Assembly (NCBI GenBank): GCA_036936605.1
Contig: JAUPFV010000002.1
Coordinates: 255,461,305-255,525,304, forward strand
DNA: 64,000 nt
Direction: 5' to 3'
Origin: Limnanthes douglasii subsp. nivea
Taxonomy: Eukaryota > Streptophyta > Magnoliopsida > Brassicales > Limnanthaceae
In this document: piece by piece, positions 1 to 9,540 of the stretch
Numbering within the stretch: position 1 is the stretch's first letter
How the letters are laid out: every line of letters starts with the position of its first letter
The notes under the pieces: generated by a model
What the model was told of the DNA's origin: nothing
The model's database searches: none
Seen by the model: only the letters and a program-made list of their open reading frames with translations
Made by a program: the position numbers and the translations under genes

Positions 1-605
1 TTATTAAATGTTATTTAAATCACTTACCTAGCTTTCAATTTTTATTTTGTTCTTTACAACTTACAAGTAATTTATGTTTATGCATATAAACTTCTAATAT
101 TGAATAGTTCGAAAATACAATAAACTATATAATTCATCTAACCATAAACACTTCAAGCTTGAAAGAATCTAAAGAATCACCTAATAATTTAAAATTTTAA
201 TACAATTATATGTCTAATAGGTATATATTATTTAATAGTAATATATTATTCAAACGTATCAAAATCAAATTACAATTATTTTTTTAAAATATAATTGATG
301 ATCATAAAATTTCGATTAAAATGATAACATATTTAAATTAAAATACATGAAATAGAATAATTAACTCAATTATTGAAATTAGATTCAATTAACACTTACA
401 AATTAATTTTAAATAACATTATAATATATTCTGATAAACGGTTCTTAAATGGTTAAATGGTTTGGCTGATGGTTTGAACTGGTAAACGGCTCTTAAATGG
501 TTCGTCTGGTGGTTTGAACTGGCGGTTTAACTGTGAAACTGGCCCATTACGACTGCAACCTGGCAGGACCACCAGACCGTCAGGACCGCATAAGAGCAAC
601 CCGCC
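1..605. other. AT-rich sequence, nothing recognised
   Basis: Very AT-rich, with no coding similarity. From about 440 a GC-richer stretch begins in which short words such as GGTTTGAACTGG recur. It leads into the minisatellite at 606. A related word (GGTTCAAACCG) lies in inverted orientation near 750, so 440-760 could be a small decayed inverted-repeat element; this is a weak inference. Confidence 0.4.
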
Positions 606-717
606 AGGACCGCAACCTGGCAGGACCGCAACCCGCCAGGACCGCAACCCGCCAGGACCGCAACCCGCCGAGACCGCAACCCGCCGAGACCGCAACCCGC
701 CAGGACTGCAACCCGTG
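606..717. repeat. 16-bp minisatellite, seven copies
   Basis: Seven head-to-tail copies of the 16-base unit AGGACCGCAACCCGCC. The first and last copies are degenerate, and two copies start GAG instead of AGG. The unit is GC-rich in a strongly AT-rich setting. Because 16 is not a multiple of 3 and the unit has few stop words, it produces open frames on both strands (about 453-787). These read as Pro/Arg/Gly-rich repeats and are not believed to be genes. Confidence 0.9.
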
Positions 718-1228
718 GTTCAGACTTAAACGGTGCGGGTTGGTGCTGGTTCAAACCGCTTGACACCTCTTTGTCATATTTTTTCACCCCTATTCTGTCG
801 TTTATGTTGGAATTTGGTGGATTAGTGGATTGCCACCTGCCATTCCTGTTTTAGTGATAGTACTATAGTAGTGTTTTGGTGGATTTCTTTTGAATAAATA
901 ATTAGTATGGTTTAGGATATAAGTATTTTAATCCAAAATCAAATTTTATTGCCATTTAATATTTCAAATTTTATTATTATTTAGTTGGCATTATTTGTTT
1001 ATTTAATTTTTATTTAATAGCCAACATTTTAAGTAGGGTAGATGTTAATGTTTCACAATCAGCTAAATAACCACATTTTATTCCTGAGCGGTAGTTTTTT
1101 TTATATAAAAGATCAGTATGTTTTAGATTAGATTTGGAAAAAAAAAAAATTAAAGCACAAAAGGTTCCGTTTTGTAAATAAGAAACTATATATATTTATA
1201 TAGATATATTATTATTATTATTATTAAC

Positions 1229-1437
1229 ATGCGAGACCAGATATAACCAAACATGCGAGATGAGACAAAAAAAATATGCGAGACCAAACATAAATAAACT
1301 TGCAAGATCAGGTATAAAAGCATACTAGACCATACATAATCAATCATGCGAGACCAAACATAAAAGACACGCGATTAGAAACTTTATAAATTTAGAGAGT
1401 AATCATTAATAAATCATGCGAGACTAGGCATGATTTT
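1229..1437. repeat. Degenerate short tandem repeat
   Basis: The phrase CATGCGAGACCAAACATAAA recurs about eight times with substitutions and spacing changes, at intervals of roughly 25-40 bases. It ends where gypsy pol similarity of element F begins, so it may mark the rearrangement that truncated F. Confidence 0.65.
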
Positions 1438-4372
1438 TTGAAGACGAACAAAACTAGATTCATTGACGATTTTTATCCCGTCCGACCCAGTAACCCTGGT
1501 CTCACATCTTTATCATCAAGTAGTACATGCCTCATATACATAGATGATATGCTAGTCACAAGCAAACAAGATGAAACTCACTTCAGTGAGATCTTCTTAA
1601 ACCTCAAAATGGCCAATTTGAAGTTAAACCCGAAGAAGATACTTTCAATGTAAGATCTAGTAAATTATTGGACTACATGGTTAGCGAAAGAATATCAAAG
1701 CATATCCAACTCAACTTTCCAATTTGTACACAATTAATTCTCTTGAAACACCAAGGAAATACAGATTTTAACAAGAATATTGGTAGCTCTCAACATATTA
1801 AATTGAAAATCCTCAAATAAGTGAAAACATTTCTTTCAAGTACTATGAAGCGCATTAAAATCTAACTGGATTTCAACATGCAAATAAGAATTCAACAATA
1901 CAAATAAATTTATCACTCACTCGTGAAATATTAACAAAACTAAAGTAATGAGAATCCTTGTTTCCATACCTTACAATCTCGGATTACAGTGACAAAATGT
2001 ACCTACTTAAGCTAAACCTATATTAACTTTTATTAACTGCTAAGATTAGGCATCCAAAGCTCAAATGTCTTACTATGACGCTTGTGGCGGAAAAAAAAAC
2101 GAGACCATACCTCTAAACTTACACAATGAACGTCAAAACATCATTTTCATGAAAGAATATTATGCAAAAATCAAATGTGTCGGGTATACTCACACAATGA
2201 ACGTCAAAACATCATTTCCATAAAAGGCCTATTCTTTCAAAAGAGAAATTCGAATCCAGTTGGGATATTCATATAAATGGAAGAAGTAATAACCAATTCT
2301 CGGGGAAATGATTCAATTAATATCACTAACTGGATAAATACTTACTAAATTTATTAATTTTGGCTTCTAAGAGTCAAATAATGAAGCATAATATGAGGCA
2401 GCCATAACAAGTCTTCTGCTAGTAAACAATTGTGGAAGAAAAGAAGTTTAAATTCTCACAGATTCACAATTGATGGTCAATTATAGGCTTAAATCAGGAA
2501 ATAGTCCCTCGACTATCACGTTTTCTTTCATTTAGTCCCTCGACTAAAAAATCACCGGTGAGGGTCCCTCGACTATCCCATTTTCTTTCATTTAGTCCTT
2601 CGACTTTAATATCACCGGTGAGGGACCTGGACAATTGATGGTCAATTATAGGCTTAAATCAGGAAATAGTCCCTCGACTATCACGTTTTCTTTCATTTAG
2701 TCCCTCATTTGGGGTTTTTTTCTTAGATTCAGGGACTAAATTTATAGATTTTTCAAAGTCCAGGGACCCTCATCGATGATTTTAAAATCGAAGGACTAAA
2801 TGAAAGAAAATGGGATAGTCGAGGGGCCCTCATCGGTAATTTTTTAATCGAGGGACTAAATGAAAGAAAATGTGATAGTCGAGGGACTAGACAACGATTT
2901 AAGCCGTCAATTATATATTAGACTACGCTGAAGCAAAAAAGGACATTATCGAATATCTAAAATATCTTATAATCTATGTAACTCTTTTTGAACATCTAAA
3001 ATTCTAGTAGGTACCAAAAACATAAAATATTGAGAAGGATGCTCTAGCGTTCTTAGCTTGTACGACATATGGAATATGATTATTTTTATAGGATACACTA
3101 TCAATTAAACTACCTAAAAAATTCTTATCCACGGTCTCAACTTCAGGAGTCCTGCTAATTGAAAGAGACGAATAATATCTGATAACCTCAATCATTAAAT
3201 TGCTGAGTTAAGGGAAACGTAACTAAAAACAAGATATAATAAAGGAAAATCAAAATGAAGTTATCTATATTTGTACAAATTTCAAATGCAGTATACAAAA
3301 ATGTTTCACCAAACCTCTTATCGCGCGTCTCGGCCTAAACGAAGCAATATTTATAGTTAAAGAACTCCATGATGGAGAATGAAGTGCACATTACAGGTTT
3401 AAATCCTTACATAAAAGAATTCCCCTCCAAGGTTATACTGGCCCATAGTAATAAAGTATGAAAAAAAAATCCAAGCATTATGACACATGCCAAAGATTAT
3501 CCAACTCTTGTAAGGACTTGTTTAAAATAGTATAAACAATATACAAAGCAATTCCATTTGACAGATGGGGCATTAACATTCACAAAAGCTTCTGAAAGAA
3601 CAAAAATCTTGATAGAAACAGTCTATTACTTATCTAAATAGGTAGAGGCTCAAGAATTAAAAGAACATCATAACATATGAAGTACTTAGCTTCCTAGAGA
3701 AACATTTGTTCCCGCTACAGATTACGAAATGTTATCACAATAGATAATGAAAACCAATTTCAAAATAATAAATTCACATGGTTAGGTGGAAAGAAATGTA
3801 TAAAAAATATATTTTCTCTTAATTTCATCTACATGATAATGGTTAGGTAGAAGTTACCAACCAACCCATATTTAAATGAATCAAGAAAATGTTACAAATA
3901 GAATTAGTAAACTAGCCGGAATTTCTATTAGAAGTCATCTAGCCATAATTTTTATTGATGTACAACATAGAAGCTTTTGTACTAGCCAAATTGAATATGC
4001 CCTCTTATAGAATCTCTACCTATAAGAAATGAATAAATTTAGAAGAAAGGCAAGTTGAACTTGATGTAATACAAGGAAAAAGATAAAAGACCACCTTTGG
4101 TCAGAGCACTATAACATTTTGATACATTTTGATGCAAAACATACATAACTCTAAAGTTGGACTTTGAAGCTTTAAGCCATGGGACAAAATTCTAAAAAGG
4201 GTATTCCTTCATAAAATAAAAGCCTTGGAAAGTTATCTCCAAATTGGAAAGACCGTTATACAGTGTAGTCTAAAGTAAAGCTGGGAACCCATGGACTATC
4301 GGATGTTGAAAAAAGTAGTTTGGCATCCATATAAAATAGAGCATATGAAGCTCTACTATTATCCATAATCTA
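1438..4372 (+). pseudogene. Ty3/gypsy pol remnant of element F
   Basis: Decayed pol with many stops and frameshifts. It starts abruptly inside reverse transcriptase: about 1530-1650 reads as YIDDML followed by LNLKMANLKLNP, the thumb-side motif of Tat-lineage RT. RNase H-type remnants follow at about 2380-3070, split by a MITE. Integrase follows: a degenerate zinc-binding region near 3355-3440, a region reading FDRWGI near 3550, and a degraded version of the TTDNGPQF motif near 3740. The end near 4320-4365 reads HPYKIEHMKLY, matching the HPWNIEHLKLY end of the other pols here. Gag, protease and the N-terminal half of RT are missing. Confidence 0.8.
2486..2905. mobile_element. Foldback MITE, Mutator-like, with internal duplication
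   Basis: The ends are inverted: GGCTTAAATCAGG at the left, GATTTAAGCC at the right. The two halves form a long imperfect inverted repeat built on the phrase CTTTCATTTAGTCCCTCGAC. A 10-bp direct repeat, GTCAATTATA, flanks it (2476-2485 and 2906-2915); a 9-10 bp duplication suits Mutator-like elements. Bases 2631-2706 repeat 2466-2541, including flanking host sequence and one target-site copy, so the left end was duplicated into the interior. No transposase is encoded. Confidence 0.8.
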
Positions 4373-5149
4373 TGACTATTTTATTTATTAAATTATATTT
4401 TTTATATTGTTTCACTTTCATATGAGGTGTACTCAGATCCGAGACATCTAATAATCAATAAAATATTTTTACAACATATAATGTGTCATTTTACAAGGAT
4501 TAAATCTAAGGATTCTTCTAAATTCATCATGGAGTGAATCTAAGGTTCTACTAAAATACAAGGAAAAAACCTAATGCTTCCACTATCAATACTCAACGAG
4601 TGAATATAAGGATTATGCTAAAATAAAAGAAGCCACTCCAATAATTCGAAAAACTCGAGGGAAGAGAATCTAAGGGTTAAGATGAATCTATAAGATTAAA
4701 AAAGAATAAAATACTAGAAATTCGAAAGCTACAACATTCCTTATAAAAATAAAGGAAAGACCAAGATAAACAAAGTCTTTGGCAGTTCAAGGGATTCACG
4801 AATTCCTTATAAACTATAAGATAGTTCTTAAGAGTATCCTAAGGGAGTCATGAACCCCTCTAAATATAATATATTTTGATACTCTAAATATAACCCAAAC
4901 AAGGGGGCCACATGTTCCTTAGAATACATATGCCTATGAAGTTGATCACTTCAAATAGAACAACATATTATTCAGGTTAAAATTGCAAATTATTAACTAG
5001 GAGTTAAAAAATAAAGATAAAGCATTAGCTATAAGTAAATAATTTCGCTTCAAAAGTTAAAACCTTAAAACACCACCATATCAAAGAGATTTGATTCATA
5101 ACATAAGAATTCCTAACTTCTCTAGATTCATGAAACTAAAAAAATGCTA
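4373..5149. other. Element F spacer between pol and aORF
   Basis: AT-rich spacer that corresponds by position to the pol/aORF interval of the intact Tat elements. I see no coding content. Short phrases such as GAATCTAAGG recur between 4500 and 4680, too degenerate to call a clean array. Confidence 0.4.
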
Positions 5150-6050
5150 AAGAAAATGTTACTTAGGGGAAGATAGCGAAACATCATTCTTACTTGCTTG
5201 AACTGGAGATGCATTTAAAATATGTGGAGGCATACTTTTAGCAACCAACGCCATATTTTCAACCAAAAGGCAATTACGTCTTCAACATCAATTGATGGAA
5301 GAGATTTTCTTGATTCATCGGGATAGAGAATTACTAGAGCCATACCATTTTTAAGAATATTATCATCTTCACTTGAAGAATAACTAATATTAAAAAATTG
5401 TTCATTTAAAACTCATTTTATAAGATAATTAACATAAAACCCTCCTTTCATCGATCAAACAAGAAGCTCGAGAGAATCAGTATATTGTCAAGTTGGAGGC
5501 CTATCATTTTCTGTAACATAATCCCACATATCATCCAATAATATGTTAGGATGCATCTCATGAAATTCAAGCAGTAAAGCAGACTCGACCTTGCATACTA
5601 TATCATAAGTATTAACCAACATTTATGTTTAAATGCAATTTATTCCTATTTAGATTTTTTGCTATCCAAAGTTATCTGTAAGTTAATATTCTATTTTAAA
5701 GATGCATCCAAATAATTCTGTAAGGTATCTCACTCAAACAAAACTTGAGCTATAAGTTTATAATTAGTTTGCTTAACTGCCCAAACACTTCATTATTTCT
5801 TTCACTCAATGGCTAAATTATTCAATTCTTACTGAAAACAAGATAATATAGAGTAAAACGTTAGATTAACACGTTGTTATTATGCCACTAATAAAGACTT
5901 TGAAAAAAACTCATTTATCAGATTTGTCATCAGCACAATCTTTAATATAAATATAAACATAGATTGTGGATACTTTTATATGAGGCAATAAGATAAGGTT
6001 CGTCATCTTAAAAAAAGAGTTCGTGCAATAAGCTCTTAAAAATGACAATT
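5150..6050 (-). pseudogene. Element F antisense ORF (aORF) C-terminal remnant
   Basis: On the minus strand, fragments at about 5640-5280 read as degraded LLLEFHEMHPN, LLDDMWDYV and a Ser/Asp/Glu-rich tail. They match the C-terminal part of the aORF of element B (LLFHEKFPKRRLGNLWRYV, then an acidic tail). The same stretch recurs in the same orientation at 19190-19520. The position downstream of pol and on the opposite strand fits the Tat arrangement. No open frame remains. Confidence 0.6.
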
Positions 6051-6057
6051 ATCAACA

Positions 6058-6290
6058 CATCTCCATAATAGATAAGACTATACTTCAACCGGTCTCCATC
6101 TTCATGTTTTAAAGGCTATAAGCCAAGCGATGTCCATCTCCATAATAGACCATCTTCATGATAAAAAAGGCTATAAACCAAATGATCTCCATCTCCACGA
6201 TCATAAAGACTTTAAGCTAATTTATCTCTATGATATGTAACAAATAATCTCCATGACAGAAACACCAGTTGATCTACATGATAGAAAATA
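6058..6290. repeat. Degenerate CATCTCCATGATAG-type repeats
   Basis: Variants of ATCTCCATGATAGA recur at roughly 40-60 base spacing, often with a GGCTATAAGCC-like phrase between them. It is the degraded first part of a repeat-rich zone near the 3' end of element F. Confidence 0.5.
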
Positions 6291-6380
6291 TGTAAATTAG
6301 TGATCGTAATGTAAATAACGATGAGGGTAATGAACACTGATTAACTGGAAAACGTGGTTATCAAACCACGCTTATGATTT

Positions 6381-6790
6381 ATGAACCAACAAGATATGGA
6401 AGTAACCCTGCCGAGCCCTAGATTATCAGTCAAATCGTAATGCTGGGTACCCAAACTAACCTTGAGGTGGAAATACCATCAGGATATGTAAGTAGCCATA
6501 TTGTGTCCTGCTCATGGGTCAAATTGTAACTTTAGGCACCCAAACCAACCATGAGGTGGAAACAACATCATGATAAGCAAGTAGTCATATTGTGCCATGG
6601 CTTACGGATCAAATTGCAATGTTGGGGACCCAAACCAACCCTAAGGTAGAAATAACATCAGAATATACAAGTAATTATAATGTTCCCTGACATACAAGTC
6701 AGATCACATCGTTGGTTACCTAAACCAACCCTAAGGTGGAGATATAATCAGTATATGCAATTAACACACTAATCATATATGTCAACCGAC
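6381..6790. repeat. 90-bp tandem repeat array in element F
   Basis: About 4.5 copies of a 89-90 bp unit. The anchor phrase ACCCAAACCAACC(C/A)T(A/G)AGG begins at about 6449, 6538, 6628 and 6718, followed each time by GTGGAAATA-CATCA and a phrase like AAGTAGTCATATTGTG. Divergence between copies is moderate. The array lies between aORF and the 3' end of a Tat-type element, a zone known in Retand and Ogre-type elements to grow tandem repeats. Confidence 0.85.
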
Positions 6791-8502
6791 CCCATGATGA
6801 GAAACATATAATTTTGTTACCTAAGTAATTGTATCGCTAGATTTTACATACATTCACCTACGACACAAAATGATGTAAACATATTTTTCTTGGAATATCT
6901 CGCCAAAAGAAGTATACTGCCAAGATAACAAAGAAAATAGTTATAATAATAAAAAGTTTAAATTGAGAAGCTCCTTCAATATCGACTAAGATAAAATTTG
7001 AAAGATATTAGACTAAACATGTCGACCTTAAAACACACTCATCTGAAACATGATGACATGCAATATAAAAAATTGAAACATGACGACTTCAAGTATGTAT
7101 CGGCAGGTAGTTGGATGATAAAGCTAAGGATTGTCTTTACTTCATCACTTAAAAAAGTCTAGAGAGAATACTCATCCATATTCAACAAAAAATCTCATCA
7201 ATATCTAACAAAGAATCGAAGCATGCCGAAAAATAGGTAACACCCTAGTATCCTTCTAATGGTTAGTAGTATTCTTCCCCTTTGTTAAAATAAAGATTGT
7301 TATCCTCAAGGGAGGTTTAGACGATAAGGTTTTTAACAAGACATGAACAGTTAAGTACAAACTAAGTTGGAGACATCTTTGATAATATTTCCCCTTGTAA
7401 ATTCAAAATAACATGGGTTTAAGAATTTTAGAAGTTTAGCCAACATAGTTGACATAATTACTTCGACATAAAAAATGGAGTCTTGGAAAAAGTTATAAAT
7501 GAAATCAAAGCTACAAAAATCGATAAATGTAAAAGTACACGCTTCAACAAAAGACTGTAGATGCCTGAAGGAAATGAATGACATAAAGATTACAATATCC
7601 GAATATTATATTCGATCATTTTATAGTCCTTAAGTTTCATTTTACTCTAATTCAAGGAGTAGGGGTGACTCCTGATAAGACTATATTCTGTATAATTTTA
7701 AAATACAAGAAAATTTTATGATCTAATTTACACGTGATATTACTACATAATTATTATTTAAAATGTGTAATGGACAGAGATAAATACGGAAAGAAAAAGA
7801 GGGTCTCCAATAACTTGTATAAATAAGAGTTAAACTCTGATCGTAATCGAACTAATTTTGATACATAAATACAATTATCTTCACATATATTATCTTCCCT
7901 TTATCTTTTTTTTTCTCATTTCTCTCTTATCTTCTCTATAGAAAATATTTTGGTGTTTGATTCGGGTTTTCGCCTCATTACTTACCTTTTAGCTAGAATC
8001 CTTCAATTGTACCCATAGGTAATTGAAAGCATTAGGATTAAAATCAATACTAAAGAAAAATATAAAAGCTAAATATAAAAAAACATAAAATAAATACATA
8101 GTCAAAGTATTAACAAAATTTCAATAATCTAGAAATAAAAGTTAATCTACGATTAAACATGATCATTCACATAAAGAATAGGAATGAAGCCGAAGAAGAT
8201 AATAATCAAACTTTTTATGTTGAAATCAAGAAGTTATTCCCGCCCAATTTATTTTTTGTAATATAATTACTGAAGTGCCCAATACTTCATATGATATTTA
8301 TTATGCATACCATAGTAAATTTTATAAAATAATAATTAAGATAATTATAATTTCACATTCGTTATTCATAATTTCAATATTTATAATATTTTAAAATAAA
8401 ATCATAATACTAGAACTGCTAGAACTATACTATATTAATTGTAAGTTTAATGGTGAAAATTATTAGAAAGCCATGTATAAGAATACTAATTTCTTATATT
8501 AA
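6791..8502. other. AT-rich 3' region of element F, unassigned
   Basis: No coding similarity. A promoter-like stretch occurs near 7810-7960 (TATAAATA-like word, then a CT-rich tract), which could be an LTR promoter with its leader, but no second copy was found in the window. The 77-codon minus-strand open frame at 7351-7584 resembles nothing known to me and is probably chance. Confidence 0.35.
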
Positions 8503-8811
8503 TGGTTTCAAATCTTAATAATGTTAAGTAAAATTATTATAATTATAGCTCAAAATTTTATGATAAAATATGGAACAAATTCATAAAGTTTGCAAGAGGC
8601 TCGAGACATAACTCAACCGATACAATTACTCTTACGTCTATGGTAGGTTCCCTTATCAATCTATATTTAGTTATGAGAGACACTAAATAAATTGATAATA
8701 CGAGGTTCATCAAAGCTAGTGTTTCTTTAGGGTATAAATTAAATTATAAATTTAACAATGGTATAACATCTCTATAACCATCTACAAATTTATGTAGCTA
8801 AGAGTATTTGT
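8503..8811 (+). mobile_element. Old gypsy LTR (G), left part
   Basis: This block is similar to 23444-23715 over its length (both start TGGTTTCAAATCTTAATAATG and share ACTCTTACGTCTATGG-like text). It continues after element A at 18994-19134. At the rejoined end, TTATATCTCTTTTAACG precedes TGATTGGTAAATTG; in the D LTR the same place reads CATATCTCTTTGAACA then TGATTGGCAAG. This is the expected LTR end and primer-binding-site layout. The left boundary is judged only from where similarity begins. Confidence 0.65.
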
Positions 8812-9033
8812 TGGTAAGAATTAAAGCTGAATTGATTTAATCAGGAACACAAATCTCTTTAGAGAATTTTAGGTAGTGAAAAGTGCTTCTGATTATTTCA
8901 TAGGCTTAACTAACTTTTTCAGCCTCTTTAAATAGACTGAGTGAGTTAGTTAGAGAAACGGTTACATAATGGTATATTTGCAGTTCAGCCCTTACATTTC
9001 TCCTAAAGCCTAATTTAACTCTATATATTTACA
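8812..9033 (-). repeat. Element A 3' LTR
   Basis: It matches 18704-18925 almost perfectly (about three differences). On the plus strand it starts TGGTAAGAATTAAAG and ends ATATATTTACA. The right-hand LTR appears to be 63 bp longer at its U3 end. Here, similarity stops at 9033 and is followed by a polypyrimidine run, which is the polypurine tract on the element's strand. Confidence 0.85.
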
Positions 9034-9055
9034 GCTTTCTTCACTTTATCTCCTT
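9034..9055 (-). other. Element A polypurine tract
   Basis: On the minus strand this reads AAGGAGATAAAGTGAAGAAA then GC, directly upstream of the TGTAAATATAT start of the 3' LTR. This is the position and composition expected for the plus-strand primer of reverse transcription. Confidence 0.65.
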
Positions 9056-9356
9056 ATTATGATTGAACTTCAATAATCTGTGACTTCTCTTCGAATTTGC
9101 GAATAAGTGTAGACAGATTTCCCAATCGCTTCGAACTTGCCAACTGGAAGTATAGCTTCGCCTCTACTTCGAACTTTATTACCAGAAACATAGTTTTACT
9201 AATACTTCGAAATCTATGTTCCCTACTTGATAGATTGATTAGACCTTTGATAGTAGACCCATGACACTACACATTTTCTTTTCGTTTCACATTCTACCCA
9301 ATGAAAACAACTCACTGATTTTGCCTCTTCATATTCTCAACGTCACTCCTTTATCC

Positions 9357-9364
9357 TATAAATA
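9357..9364 (+). promoter_or_regulatory. TATA box of the element A antisense ORF
   Basis: TATAAATA, 177 bases before the aORF start codon and downstream of the 3' LTR on the plus strand. It would drive transcription opposite to gag-pol. The stretch between it and the ATG is a CT-rich leader containing ATCTTCAACCTGTTCTTC three times (about 9416-9475). TATAAATA also precedes the aORF of element B. Confidence 0.6.
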
Positions 9365-9540
9365 CCCAACTCTCCATTCACTCAGAACTTTTTAGAGAAA
9401 TCACTTCTTGAACCATCTTCAACCTGTTCTTCATCTTCAACCTGTTCTTCAAGCCATCTTCAACCTGTTCTTCATAAATCTTTAAATTACTTCATTTTTC
9501 TTTATCCACCAAAAGAAACTCTCAGATCGATACCCATTGT

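Noticed and set aside
453..787. Four overlapping 71-86 codon open frames on both strands
   Set aside because: They are produced by the stop-poor 16-bp repeat and its flanks; no protein family resemblance.
1229..1437. CRISPR-like array
   Set aside because: Spacing is irregular, repeats are degenerate, spacers are not unique, and the DNA is from a plant nucleus.
7780..8040. Host promoter with CT-rich leader
   Set aside because: A TATAAATA-like word and CT-rich tract are present, but no coding sequence follows; it may be LTR promoter debris of F.
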